The notes beneath the pieces were generated by a model. The model saw only the letters and a list, made by a program, of their open reading frames with translations. It made no database searches and was not told the origin of the DNA. From the NCBI RefSeq assembly GCF_023053635.1, contig NC_086179.1, positions 14,601,501 to 14,665,500 on the forward strand: a stretch of DNA of 64,000 nucleotides, given 5' to 3'. Source of the DNA: Elgaria multicarinata webbii (lineage: Eukaryota; Chordata; Lepidosauria; Squamata; Anguidae). Below, piece after piece: positions 32,340-43,582 of the stretch; position 1 is the stretch's first letter; every line of letters begins with the position of its first letter. Both the position numbers and the translations under genes were made by a program.

Positions 32340-34200
32340 TGTCTAAACGCTGTTCTACAAATCACGATTTTATGGAAGATCTGGGTTTGAAGGATATCTG
32401 GAAGACTTTTTAATTTGATGGGTGAGGCATTCTTTTAAAAGATATTAAACTTGCTTTAGGCTGGATTACCTTTCATTAGACCATCTTTGACCTCTCTACA
32501 GTGTGCCAGTGATATACGTCCAATAATACTTTCTGGTCATGTACCTATTATTTTAAATATTCGCATGATGGAGGATATTCCAAAGGGTTTAGATGGAGAT
32601 AAAATACAAATTCACTAATATCATGGGCTGGTGCCCTTCTGTAACCTGAAGATATCTTCCAGTCACAGAAGATCTGTTTTACACTTTCCATCAGAACTCT
32701 GAACAAGATGTTCTTTTGTTTGTGCAAGCTATTGCACAAATGGAAGCATGAGAATTGGTAAGGAGCCTACCTATTGCAGCACAGTGTGATTCTTCTGTTA
32801 GGATTTGCACAAGCATTTGCTGAACAGTATTACCTGTGAAATCCTCTTTGCTCACAGTTCTCTGGATCTAACACCTTACCTTTCAATAGGCCATGGCAAA
32901 GTTCATAGTAAAGGCAATCTAAATGGAACTCTCCAAAAGAAATTTTGTGTCACATTATTTCACTTCCAATAAAAAGAAACGGCGGCTATAGGAACTAACA
33001 CATAATTGATGATTACCTAAGTCTTAGAAATGCTACCTCTCCATCAGGACAAGGCAGATGAGTTAAATTATGATACCAAGTTAATAAATGACACTTTGAT
33101 TTGTGAAAAGTACATTTTTGGAATCTGGAAATAATTAATTCATCAGCTAGAAAAACTACAAAATGATACAACAGTGCCATTAAGGGAGAATTGTTCAAAA
33201 TGAAATAATTTTTTATCTACAGTGCAGGTTTGGGGACATTTGTGTTCAGATGTATATTAACCTGACATCAGTCCAACCTAGATAGATATGAATTTGTGGG
33301 GTGTATTTCTTTTCAAAGATGTAAGATTGCCTTATCTTTCTATTAAGATCTCTATAGAAGATTCAATAGAAGATTGTTCCACCAGATACAATCTTCAAAA
33401 GACTCTTCTAACAATAGAAGGAGCATGATCAAGAGGAAAGACTCTGAGACCTGATGGAGTTTCATCACAGCGATATAAGTCCTTGGAAGGTTTTCTCATG
33501 CCTTTTCCTCTTAAAGGTGAATAAGACGCTGAAGAGGTTAACAAAGTATGAAGCTCAGTCTATGAAGCTAATATCTCTACTGTATTAAAGCCAGATAAGG
33601 CATTCTATCTTGTTCCAGGTTTGGGTCAATGTCATCAATGATTGTAGATGATAATGTTTGTTTACACTCTGGCATTTCAAAGTAATTCGTCATCCGCCTG
33701 AAAAATAAGCATCATCACAGGCAGAGTTGGGCAGGATTATATATTCAAAGGGACTTCCCCCCAGTCGTTTTTGTTTTTACAAATATACAAAATAAAATCA
33801 TAAATTTAATGTGTGTCATTCCTAAAAAGGGCCAGCGTGTATAAGGCACTTTGTCAACTTGGCTTTGGGAACCGAGCAGATGAAAAGTGGTCTTTACTAT
33901 ACTATAGCTCCTGCAGCTTTAATTGTTGTGATGAAAAGGGAATTTCACAAGGTGCTGCATGCATACAAATGCCACCTGCTGAAATTCCCTTTTCTATGCA
34001 ACTGTTAAAGATACCGGAGCCCTGTCCTCCTTTTCATATGGTCACCTTATCTTTACCCATCTTGATCAATGCTGAAAAGGCATTTTATAATATTTATTGA
34101 TATTTCCAGTATATTAGAAAAAATATTCCTTTCTTACAAATTTTATTAAGTGGATCAAAATTGTGCCTTTTATTTAGCCCCACACTGAAAGAATGTGGTT
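32340..34200 (+). mobile_element. decayed L1-type LINE ORF2 fragment
   Basis: Broken frames give DFMEDLGLKDIWKTF near 32,362 (L1 endonuclease region), LRPDGVSSQRYKSLEGFLMP near 33,448 and INAEKAFYNIYWYF-like sequence near 34,066 (reverse transcriptase, normally DAEKAFDKI). The order is that of L1 ORF2. Many stops and shifts make it old. A family A half-MITE lies inside it at 33,898-34,049. Confidence 0.65.
33898..34049. mobile_element. family A hAT MITE, right half
   Basis: From gctcctgcagctttaattg to the end CATATGGTCACCTTA. The left half is missing. It separates two L1 reverse-transcriptase segments. Confidence 0.85.
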
Positions 34201-34757
34201 AATTCAGATCCTATTTACCTAGAATGTAATTTTACCTACAATGAGGTACTAGACAGTGATGTCTGTACAGAGCTCGGCTCATTTTAATTTTTTTTTATAT
34301 GTAATAATATGTGATAATATGTGTTCGGCTAAAACCCATTCAGGGTAGCCATGAATAAAATTTATTATTACTACTTGAATTTATTGAACCCTACTAGCGT
34401 TGAGGTCTCCAACATGGTGGTTTCTAGAACTCCAAATGTGCCCATGGACTCAAAACTCAAAACGTGCCCACGGAGACCTCTGTTCTAGTTTGTACCATTA
34501 GACAACATGAGATTCTATACAAACAATATCAGCAATATTAAAAACAAATAACGTTTGCTCTGCTCTTTCTTTCATGGGCAAGGACCAGGATCCCCATCTA
34601 AACATTTAACAATTGGCAATTCAAATGGGTCCCATTACATACAGTATTTGGGTCTCTTAAATAGAGACCCAATGAGTTGCTCTCTCTTACTCTCAAATAA
34701 TAAGAGAGAGAGAGAGAGAGAAACTCAAATATAGTTCTTTATATTGCTAAAATTGAC
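34201..34757. other. unassigned, with (GA)n
   Basis: An agagagagagagag run at about 34,701-34,722; otherwise nothing recognised. Confidence 0.5.
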
Positions 34758-34910
34758 CAGGGATCTACACTACTATTTTATAGTGGTAATGAAGTGCACT
34801 GATAACTGCTGGGGTACAATTCACTTTCCATATACTGCTTTCATAGTATTATTTCCTGCTTTTTGTTCCACATTCATAATGATTTGACACAAGATGTAGA
34901 TCTGGCCCTG
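34758..34910. mobile_element. TIR element (ggatctacac ends)
   Basis: CAGGGATCTACACTACT at the left, GATGTAGATCTGGCCCTG at the right. Relatives are at 25,283 and 36,751. Confidence 0.78.
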
Positions 34911-34967
34911 ATGGGAGATCGTTAAGAATAACTTTGTGGGGGTGAGCACCCTCTAAATGACCCCTAA

Positions 34968-35085
34968 GGTGCAATTCTATGCATGTTTAGATAGAAAAGA
35001 AGTCCTACAACTCCCATGCTGGGTGGAGAATGCTGGGAGTTGTAGGACATTTTTCTGTTTAAACATGCCTGGGATTGCATCCTTT
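34968..35085. mobile_element. short palindromic MITE (ggtgcaattctatgc type)
   Basis: Outer arms ggtgcaattctatgcatg and catgcctgggattgc, inner arms agtcctacaactccc and gggagttgtaggac. Confidence 0.78.
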
Positions 35086-35175
35086 TGGTTATTTTATATT
35101 TTAAGAGGATTGCCACTGCCTATTGCTTACTGAACTCAGTAATGGTTTGGATGAGAGCTAATAAATGGAAACTCA

Positions 35176-35662
35176 GGCCTTAGCTAGACTTACCTTTTGG
35201 CAGAGGAGGGGAGATCTCGCATTGGGATTAACATGAGATCTCTGCCCCATTTACACGTAAGGTGCGACGACTTCAGGAAGAGAGGTGTCACGCCCGCCAT
35301 TTTTTTATTTCTTAAAGAGGACGCAGCACACAACCACTCGTGCGCTAAAGGTAAGTCTTTTTTAAAAATTTAATTTGGTTTCCCTGCTCCCCCACCCCAC
35401 CCTAACCCCGATGAGTGCAGTGATCCCAGCTCCGCGCAAGTAACTGCGCGGAGCGGGGTCAAGCCACAGAAACGGGCCAGATGTTCCATGATCTCGGGCT
35501 CATCCTGAGACCACGGAAAAAGCGGGCCCCAAGGGAAGGGCTATATCCCGGGGCAAGGGAAGGATGATCCCTCCCTGATCCGGGGATCCCCTGTGCATCA
35601 TCTGGATGCACAGGGACCATCCCGGGGTTTGCCCTGGGATATAGCCTGGTCTACCTAAGGCC
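35176..35662. mobile_element. PIF/Harbinger-like non-autonomous element
   Basis: Ends GGCCTTAGCTAGACTTACC and GTCTACCTAAGGCC, flanked by TCA on both sides (35,173-35,175 and 35,663-35,665). 487 bp, with the CpG-rich interior of its sisters. Confidence 0.85.
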
Positions 35663-35730
35663 TCAATCTAAAGAAGACAGAGGCATTGCAGTTGGATGGT
35701 TCGCTAGTCCAGGGAGAGTTGATTTAGCCT

Positions 35731-35911
35731 TTTTGGGATAGCTCAGTCGTAAAGCACAGGCTTTGCCTGTCCCAAATTCAATCCCTGGCATCTCCAGGTA
35801 GGGCTTAGGAAAAACCCTGCCTAAGACACGAGAGACTTGTTGCCCTTCAGTGCTGACAATACTGGGCTAGATGGATGAATGGTCTGACTTGCTATAAGGC
35901 AGTTCCCTAGG
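35731..35911 (+). mobile_element. tRNA-derived SINE with CR1-like tail
   Basis: Head with A box (gatagctcagtcgtaaagc) and B box (attcaatccc), body catctccaggtagggc, tail ctagatggatgaatggtc and tataaggcag. The tail resembles the CR1/L3 3' end. Confidence 0.8.
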
Positions 35912-35940
35912 TCCTTGATCAACAGGATCTCAATATCACA

Positions 35941-35941
<1 letters not shown>

Positions 35942-35977
<36 letters not shown>

Positions 35978-36180
35978 TATTTATATAGCACCATCAATGT
36001 ACATGGTGCTGTACAGAGTAAAACAGTAAATAGCAAGACCCTGCCGCATAGGCTTACAATCTAATAAAATCATAGTAAAACAATAAGGAGGGGAAGAGAA
36101 TGCAAACAGGTACAGGGTAGGGTAAGCAGGCACAGGGTAGGGAAAAACTAACAGTAGAAAGTAACAGTAGAAGTCTGCAC
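35942..36180 (-). mobile_element. L2-type LINE 3' end, minus strand
   Basis: (ATT)n followed by tatatagcaccatcaatg and caagaccctgccgcatagg, the inverse of 26,810-26,917. Confidence 0.85.
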
Positions 36181-36396
36181 AACATCAAGTTTTAAAAGCA
36201 TTCTCCAAAACGTTGACCATAATGTTTTAGTTCCCTTGAAATGCCAAAACCACAAAACCTGTGAAGGTTTTGCCTTTTCAAAGAGTCTCCATGTATTTTT
36301 TTATGTGTTCATTTTAGAAGGCCTCAGATCTGAGATGGACTGTTTAAGAACTCATCTTATGGCATTTGGTGCCACATAACATGGTGGCTTACTTGG

Positions 36397-36438
<42 letters not shown>

Positions 36439-36750
36439 CACACACACTTTCAAGGCGGTATTCAAGATGTCATAAAATTCAATAATAGTCATAAAACTTC
36501 TACAATAAAATAATTATCCAACTAAAACCGCATTACGCCCCCTTAAAATTGAGCGGCAGCAGCTAAAGCATCAACAGCAATTACTAAAAGCAGCAGCAAT
36601 GAATAATAATATATACCGGACTGAACATTTTCCGTTGTTTCTTAAACATTTCCAGTGATCCCCCCCGCCCCCATATTTGCTGGGATGAGAGAATTCGATA
36701 AGGCTTTGACTAATGTATAGAGGTGAGGGATATCATCGACAGATATCCAG
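36181..36750. other. unassigned, with (ATT)n
   Basis: A tattattatt run at 36,400-36,436 and an antisense LINE-like tail around 36,450-36,540. Confidence 0.5.
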
Positions 36751-36896
36751 CAGGGTAGCATCTACACTATTGCTTTAAAACGGTTTATAATAGTAGTGAC
36801 AACTGTTGGGGCCCAGAACACAGTGCATATACAGTTTTCAAACTGTTTTCAAAGTGTCATATCCTGTTTGGTGTAGATCCGGCCCTAAGGCGCCAA
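36751..36896. mobile_element. TIR element (tctacac ends), intact copy
   Basis: CAGGGTAGCATCTACAC at the left, GTGTAGATCCGGCCCT at the right, about 146 bp. It supplies the reference for the copy split by CR1 at 25,283-27,829. Confidence 0.8.
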
Positions 36897-37163
36897 GTAA
36901 AAGAACAAGTGATGGTCTTTGCCTCCGTGAGCTTCCCAGAGGCATTTAGCAAGCCTTGTTGAAGAGGAAATTCAGGGAGTAAGATACTCAGTAAGTTGAG
37001 AGAGGCAGAAGAAGTGTATCTCTCTACATTCCTTGACAGAGAGTTGAACAGGTTTGAAATGTGTTGGCTGACATGGAATGCTCCAATGGAATTTTTGTAG
37101 CATCTTCGAGCAAATTTGGAAAGAGAACACTGGACTAACTGAAACTTCAGTTCATCTCAGTCT

Positions 37164-37265
37164 TCCCCCACCTGGTGGCCTCCAGATGTGTTGGACTACG
37201 TCTTCTGTGCTGGCTGGGGACGGTGGGACTTGTAGTCCATACATCCAGAGGGTACCCGGTTGGGA
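37164..37265. repeat. palindromic repeat (tgttggactacg type)
   Basis: gatgtgttggactacgtc and gggacttgtagtccata are inverted arms, as at 48,090-48,221. Confidence 0.65.
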
Positions 37266-37945
37266 AAGGGAGGTCTATGTGGTGGGGCAGTTCCCATGTT
37301 CTCCTTTTTACTTGGGATCATGTCAAGAAATTCTGATTCTTGAGCAAGTCTGAGAATGCTACCATTCACTCAACATCTACGTTATACTTGGAAAGAAAAG
37401 AGAGAGAGAGGGAGAGAGAAAAAGAGCAGCCAGGAAACTCTCAGGAAGAAACACACTGTAAAGTGATAGGTGTTAATAATAATACAAGCAGGTTATATAC
37501 AAAACACCTTAGATTTGATTTTTCAAAGTAGCGCTTCCATGGCACCTCCAGAAAAGGATAATTATAGTATAGTTAAGTCACTAAGTGACAACAATGACTC
37601 AGTGTTTCGCTTTCAGATGCTTTTAAGGGCTATTTAAGGAACTTGATGATATCATGCAAATGATTAGCAAGACAATCAGTCCTTTGCTCCTGTCAGCTAC
37701 TTCTGAAGCAGTAGAACTCCACAAAATCTTTCCTATCAGCCTGCTGCTTTCAAGAATTGATCCAATAAAAAAATAGCAGAGCTGCCGACCAGTGTGCTAG
37801 CAGTTACACCTGGGATGGGATCAGGCCTGTCTGACAGCATCCCCCATATATATATATCCCCATGCTGGCTGTGGATAATGGGAGTTACAGTCCAATACAT
37901 TTGCAAAGTATCAGATTGGGAAAAGCTGATTGACTTTCAGACTCA
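37266..37945. other. unassigned IAPP intron 2 sequence
   Basis: Contains a short purine run (gagagagagggagagag near 37,402) and a weak copy of the ccatgctggctgtgg repeat at 37,860. Otherwise nothing recognised. Confidence 0.5.
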
Positions 37946-38609
37946 GGCCGTTGCTAGACGAGGAGTTAGTCCGGTGTGAGGCCCGGTCTCCCTCCTGTGC
38001 ATCCAGATGACGCACAGGGGATCCCGGGGTCAGGCTGGGCTAAGTCCTCCTTTGAACTGGGATAAGCGGATCCACTTATGGCCCGGCTTTTCCGCAGCCC
38101 CGGCCTGAGGCCGGGGCTGCGGAAGGTCTAGCAGGGTCTGTGGCTTTTCCCGGCTGCTCGCTCGCTCACGAGTAGCTGGGAGAAGCCACGGACTGGGCAC
38201 AGCATTGCATAGGAGCGCTGTGCCCATCAGGCCGGAGGGGGGAATCACGGGGGAAGAAGAACGGGGACGGGGATGGGGGACAGCCATGGCGGACTGGGGT
38301 GGGGGAAGAAGAACGGTGACGGGGGACAGGCATGGTGGACAGGGGGAGGACGGGCGAGCGGGGACAGGGCATGGAGGATGGGGACGGGCATGGCGGACGG
38401 GGGGAAGATGGGTGAGCGAGCGGGCAGGGGGGCATCAGACATCGTGGGGGGAAATCAGGGGGAGCGGGGAACCCTTTATTTTTTAAAAAACCACTTACCT
38501 TTTTCATGGGTGCGCTCCTGCGCACATGGCCCTTTAAGAGAAAAAAACCTGGAGCACGCGTGCTAGGGGCGACTCCTGACCGGATTATCTGGTAGGTCTA
38601 GCAAGGCCT
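37946..38609. mobile_element. Harbinger-like element with G-rich inner repeats
   Basis: Ends GGCCGTTGCTAGACGAGG and GTAGGTCTAGCAAGGCC. TCA lies before the left end and after the right end, with one extra T. The interior 38,230-38,430 is a degenerate G-rich tandem repeat (gggacaggcatggtggac type) whose open frames are composition artefacts. Confidence 0.78.
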
Positions 38610-39911
38610 TCAGTGGTAGGGCAGTGTGTATTTTGACATTCACCTTTCAAAAATTATTTGTCAGGATATAGCAGCAGACCTAAAATCACTCAGTCATTTG
38701 ATTTACATATGTTTCCCCCCACCCTCAAGTGAAACCATCATTTATTAAAGTGTAAGTCACGTCAGGGGTTCAATTTAGGCCAAAAGGAGAGTCATACATA
38801 CATAAATAAAATACAAGTGGGTGATGATTTGATCATGTCATCCCCACCTGCAGCCTGCAGTGATACAGTTCAGGGTGGGCTGTGCCATGGGATATTTATA
38901 AAGAGAAAAAAGAGAAAAAGGACGCAAGAGGACAGAGACTTGCACAAAAGTTGCATATGCTACTCTAGATATCTGGGTGCAAATTTAGAAATAATTCCTA
39001 TAAATTAGATATATTTTTCCGAATTCCATCTCGAAGCTCGTTCTGACTCAAGTCTGTGTCAGACTGTGAGCTTAGGTTTTTCTTTCTTTCTGCATGTGCA
39101 TTTTCCCAAACACACACATCCATTGTGCACATTTTTGAAATGTACGCATTCTTCTCGCATTGAATAAAGCACATTTGTGTGCATTTTTCAAAAGGACACA
39201 TTTTTTCATGCACCTTTTTCAAATGAATGCACTATGTCGAATGTCTGCAAATCCCATTGCAAGATCAGAAATGTATGGGTTTCAGCCGGAGATTGTGTCC
39301 GAGTCCGTGTTCAGTTTGGAAGGTATGAACTGGTAAATCCTGTCCAAAAATGAACTGAAACAGATTTCTCATACATCCCTAGATAATAATACCTCTCACA
39401 ATAGTTGGGATGACCTATGTGCTTATTCAGTGTCCTGCCCACATGCTAACTTTGGATGGACAACTTCAAGGCCTCCGCCTGTTCTCCCTTCTTAAACCAG
39501 ATTTAGATTGAACAGTCCCTCAGATAGAGGACTGCCCTCTGTAAAGGACATATGGCCATTCTAGTGCTTTTGGGCTCATAGATAACAAAAGGAGGAAAAT
39601 TAAGGAGCTGAATTTTGGACTGTTGGAAGCTGGTAATATAAAATGGGTTTTGTTCACAATCCCCATTTTCTGTGTTCCCATTGAGAGGAAATCTACACAG
39701 AACCTTTTATGTACGTGGGCAAGGGAGTTTTGCTAATTGATAGGAGTGTCCCTTGTACTAGCCCTTATGGTACAGTAAAGACATGTCTCAAGGTACATTA
39801 TAGTTCCATCTTGCTGAAGCTAAGTGGGTCTGGGTCTGATCAGTCCCTGGATGAGAGACAGTCCAAAATCCTGTATGACATCAAGTTCTACAATACAGCT
39901 CAAATGTAATA
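38610..39911. other. mostly unassigned; A+T-rich hAT-like repeat at 38,995-39,390
   Basis: 38,995-39,390 has the wording (gctcgttctgactc, tgtgcatttttcaaa) also seen at 51,965-52,345 and ends cacatccctag-like (catacatccctag), suggesting a dispersed element with TAGGGATG-type ends. The rest is unrecognised. Confidence 0.45.
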
Positions 39912-40223
39912 TAGGGTGACCATATGAAAAGGAGGACAGGGCTCCTATATCTTTAACAGTTGCATAGAAAAGGGAATTTCAGCAGGTGTCATTTGTAAAT
40001 ATGAAGAACCTGGTGAAATTCCCTCTTCATCACCACAGTTAAAGCTGCAGGAGCTATACTAGAGTGACCAGATTTAAAAGTCACCTGCAGCTTTAACTGT
40101 GGTGATGAAGTGGAAGTTTCACCAGGTTCCCCATATATACAAATGACACCTGCTGAAATTTCTTTTTCAATACAACTGTTAAAGATACAGGAGCCTTGTC
40201 CTCCTTTTCATATGGTCACCCTA
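39912..40223. mobile_element. palindromic hAT MITE, family A
   Basis: TAGGGTGACCATATG to CATATGGTCACCCTA, 312 bp. The flanks TGTAATA and TGTCATA agree at six of seven positions. It lies in IAPP intron 2. Confidence 0.92.
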
Positions 40224-42197
40224 TGTCATACATATCAATGTAATAAATGTGTGAGTTAGATAAACAAAAAATATGTTGCTGCTGCTAAAAATGGCAGTCT
40301 TGTGTCTCTTTCTTCCCTATAACATAGAATAAATAATGTCACCACTTGTAAGAACACCCATCTGCATTCACCCGTTTGTTTTGTTGTAAATCAAGAGGGT
40401 TTTGCTATGAATAATTTCAAAAATCTGAATGCATTTACAGCTGCCTAAATCATTTGCAAATTTTAAAAAACCGTTCTCTGGCATGGCCTGAGTCTGTTTG
40501 CTATTCTCTGATTGAAATGTAACAAGCCTATTAAGGGCGCCCCCATTATCATGCCAATCTCTGTTTATCACTCCAAATACCTTTTCAAAATGCTTTTTAA
40601 TAGCAATTTAAAATCTCACAAGAAAATGGCATTTATAGTTCCTTAAATGCACACGGATTCGGAACTGTACGGAACTCTGTGTGAATTGTTGCAGCTTACA
40701 GTGATTCTCTGTGAAATTGTACATTTCACAGAACAAGGAATACTTATTTCCAAGCCTGTTAAGCACCCTCCTCAGAACAATGACTTTATGTTTTGCTTTA
40801 GCAAAGGAGGAAAGAAAAATCTTATTTAATATTAGCCTTCAACAATCAAGAGAACTGAGAAATTCCACTCCAAACAAAACCTTCCACAGACCGAATAAAT
40901 TATATCAAAAGTTTTGTGTCTCATTTCATGACTTTTCTGATGGTTAATATTTATTTATTTATTTATTTATTTATTTATTACATTTTTATACCACCCAATA
41001 GCCGAAGCTCTCTGGGTGGTTCATAAAAAAAATATATATTCCCATAAATATGTCTGCATGTCTAACATTCCTCTTTTTTTTATTTCATTAACAGTGCCAA
41101 TTTATGCACATCTCTTTGGAAGTAAATCCCATCGAGTTCAATGGGAACTACCACCAGGTAAGTGTGCATAGGATTACAGTCTAAAATGGGCTTGGGATCA
41201 ATTAGACTCTAATTAAAGTGGATTGGGATTGGGAGAATGAAGTACTCCATACTCAAGACTTTAGAGCCTAAATAACCCCAATACCCTGAATCTTTTCACT
41301 TAACATTAACTATTTTATATAGATTACAGCCACTCTTAATGATTTGTTATTTGTATTTTTTTTATCCATACCTTCAGGAGATTTTAAGTTGAAGGGAAAC
41401 ATGATACATTTGATAGTATAATTCTACGTTTGTAGTGTAAACAAAAACCCTTAATACTATTTTATATTGACATTACATCGTAGTCAGTGTTAAATGCATC
41501 TCATTTTCTTACTTATTTTTAATCTGGAATCTATTTGATCCCAATATCTGATTAGTAAAGTACTTTTAATAAAGGCAATGAGGGTTAAAATCTTAGAAAA
41601 CACTGAGTTGTTTTTTATTATTATTATTAGCTTGTCTTCTCTAATACAGAAGCAATGAGATCCCCAAACCCATTGAATACGGAGTAATTCCATTGAAGTT
41701 AGGGGATTTGCAATGGGAGATTCATAGTCCTGAGAATACTGCAAGCGCTGTTTTGAGATATGAATGAATGATCGCAGGCATTTGAACAGAACTGAAGATA
41801 TTCAAGCTAAGGAAACCTCAAAAGCAAAATTACAACATGTTGTCTCTTTGTGCATGTTTTGCATTAGAATCAAAATCAATCTATACCTTTTGGGCTTTGC
41901 CACTTCTTCCCCCAGTAGTGCACCATTAATTCCCAAGTAACCGGTACTTCTGGACAGGATGGGTAAGAACCACTCTTGTCTGTTGGGAGTCCCATCAGAT
42001 AAATCATCAGCCAAAGTGAGAAGTCTTTAAACAAAAACAAAAAGCAAAATGGCTTTTTCCCCCATTAACATTTCCCCTCCATTTCACCCTTCCCCGCTAA
42101 CGTCTCTTACAGCTACACAGCAAAAGATGAATCGTGCATCTATACAATATAAATCATTTGACCTTGAAGAAGTAGGATGTACTCGATGGTTACTGAC
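40224..42197. other. IAPP intron 2, promoter-proximal part
   Basis: An antisense L2 3' end (tatttatttattacattt, aatagccgaagctctctgg) is at 40,948-41,030 and a gtgcataggattacag-type repeat at 41,090-41,185. The rest is A+T-rich and unrecognised; no further coding exon was found. Confidence 0.5.
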
Positions 42198-42294
42198 CTC
42201 TCAACAGGCGTTGCTTCCAGGGTACTTAAAGTAATAGACAATATGATGAAAAGAAAAGGTCCCTTGAGGCTGCACATCTCTCCTTTGGGCATTT
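42198..42294 (-). CDS. IAPP: amylin precursor, coding exon 2
   Basis: Encodes the signal peptide and first propeptide residues. From ATG at 42,277 the frame gives MCSLKGPFLFIILSITLSTL then EATPVE, and ends in AG of the Ser codon at 42,198, followed by the donor gtcagt. The hydrophobic core FLFIILSITL and cleavage after Ala22 (TLEA|TPVES) match the 22-residue mammalian signal peptide, which is why I prefer this start. An in-frame ATG at 42,292, two bases into the exon, would add MPKGE and has no competing upstream ATG in exon 1, so it cannot be excluded. The acceptor is a C-rich tract ending ccccag at 42,295. Confidence 0.93.
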
Positions 42295-42716
42295 CTGGGG
42301 GGGGGTGGGGTGGGGAGAACCACAAGAAAAAATAATAAAAACAAAACTTCAGCCTAAAACATACGTTCTTCATTATACACTGAGCAATAACTGTAGCAGC
42401 ACCTGAAGCCACAAGCCACGATGAATATTCAGCGAGAATAGAAATAATATCCAGAGAGAACAGAGAGAGGGAAAATGAAGTGTCCTAACTTATATGAAAC
42501 AATTTAATATGCCCCCTTTCCAATCTAGTGGATTAGAAATAATATTCTTTGTTTTCCCCAAATGTTTTATTCATTTATTTTTAATATAAAATGAGAAGGC
42601 AAGAGTTTTCTAATCAAGCTGGTCAAATTTTTATCAGTTGCATTATTTTAGAGTTTTCTGTAACCCCTTTCTCCCCCCCCCCCCTCTATATGAATAATCA
42701 TTTATTGCTGAGTTAC

Positions 42717-42832
42717 CTTTTGGTGGTTGAGGAATTAGCTGATGAAATCAAGCAAGTGTCTGTATTAGAAGGAATAGTGCAGGAACAATCTCACACTTGC
42801 TTCTGAGTCTGAAGTATTCCTTGTCTCCACCT
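42717..42832 (-). other. IAPP: IAPP non-coding exon 1
   Basis: Inferred 5' UTR exon of about 116 nt. It starts about 30 nt after the TATA box and ends CACCAAAAG followed by the donor gtaact at 42,716. No ATG occurs in it. The exact transcription start is an estimate. Confidence 0.7.
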
Positions 42833-42857
42833 TCCTCGCTAGCATGTAATACAGCAC

Positions 42858-42894
42858 TTATATACCCCTCATTTCTTTCTGAGCTCTGACATCA
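42858..42894 (-). promoter_or_regulatory. IAPP core promoter: TATA box and CRE-like site
   Basis: TATATAA on the minus strand at 42,864-42,858, within GGGGTATATAAGTGCTG, closely resembles the human IAPP TATA region as I recall it. A TGATGTCA site at 42,887-42,894 is one base from a CRE. A TTAATGAC homeodomain-type site lies farther out near 42,962. Factor binding is inference. Confidence 0.75.
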
Positions 42895-42897
42895 GGC

Positions 42898-42900
<3 letters not shown>

Positions 42901-42950
<50 letters not shown>
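42901..42950. repeat. (AG)25 microsatellite in IAPP promoter
   Basis: Uninterrupted AG for 50 bp, i.e. a pyrimidine (CT)25 tract on the IAPP sense strand, starting about 70 bp upstream of the presumed transcription start. Confidence 0.97.
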
Positions 42951-42952
<2 letters not shown>

Positions 42953-42953
<1 letters not shown>

Positions 42954-43582
42954 TTCTGTCATTAACTTCTATCCCTATAGATAGAAAGTTCCCTAATGAA
43001 GAGCAAAGGATGATAGGTCACCGCTACATTTACACATCAGTAATTTTAGTCAAGCCCATTCCGGAAGTACTCATGAAGTGATGCTAATAAGCCAAGGTAC
43101 CACAACACCAGAACCAATGTGAGCATTTCAAGACACGTCTAAGAGAAGAGCTGAGGTAACTGTTCTTGTGGGCGTTGACTACAGCTAAATAAGGTAACAA
43201 AACAGAATTTTTAGGAATTATGAAGGAAGCGAGTGGAAATGAAAGGCAGGATACAGAGATAATGAAATGTAAATAGATGGAAATTCTCTAAGGACAAAAG
43301 GAAAAGAAAAGAAAAAAGGCCACAATAACAATGAATAAGTATGATACATAGATACACATACACACACACACACACACGTCGCACTATATAATTGCAAAAA
43401 GAGGTGTTGAGTGCTGACAGCATTGTGGCCACTGAGAAATAATAGGGAGGTATCAGCATGCTCAAGTGAATCCCAAGGTTTGCAAAAGTACACACACACA
43501 CACAGAGAACAAAGTACACACAAAACAATTTAGAACACAAGGAGGGTGCTCCTCCCATCAAACAGTCCAATAAGGATTCAAT
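42953..43582. other. unassigned, with (AC)n runs
   Basis: cacacacacacacacac at 43,361-43,377 and a shorter run near 43,491. The long minus-strand frames here follow from these runs. Confidence 0.5.

Larger units (their letters stand above)
24640..42832 (-). other. IAPP gene span, three exons
   Basis: The minus-strand gene for islet amyloid polypeptide: exon 1 about 42,832-42,717 (5' UTR), intron 1 of about 0.42 kb, exon 2 at 42,294-42,198, intron 2 of 17.0 kb, exon 3 from 25,193 to the poly(A) site near 24,640. All four splice boundaries fit GT/AG. Joining exons 2 and 3 in phase 2 recreates the Ser codon AG|C and gives [16 protein letters not shown], as in known amylin precursors. The three-exon layout with a non-coding first exon is that of the mammalian gene. 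Confidence 0.93.

Noticed and set aside
35731-35911. tRNA gene candidate (A and B boxes)
   Set aside because: The tRNA-like head lacks a full cloverleaf and continues into a SINE body and tail; the same holds for 48,840-48,990.
38166-38566. Overlapping 60-120 codon frames on both strands
   Set aside because: They lie in a G-rich degenerate tandem repeat inside a Harbinger-like element.
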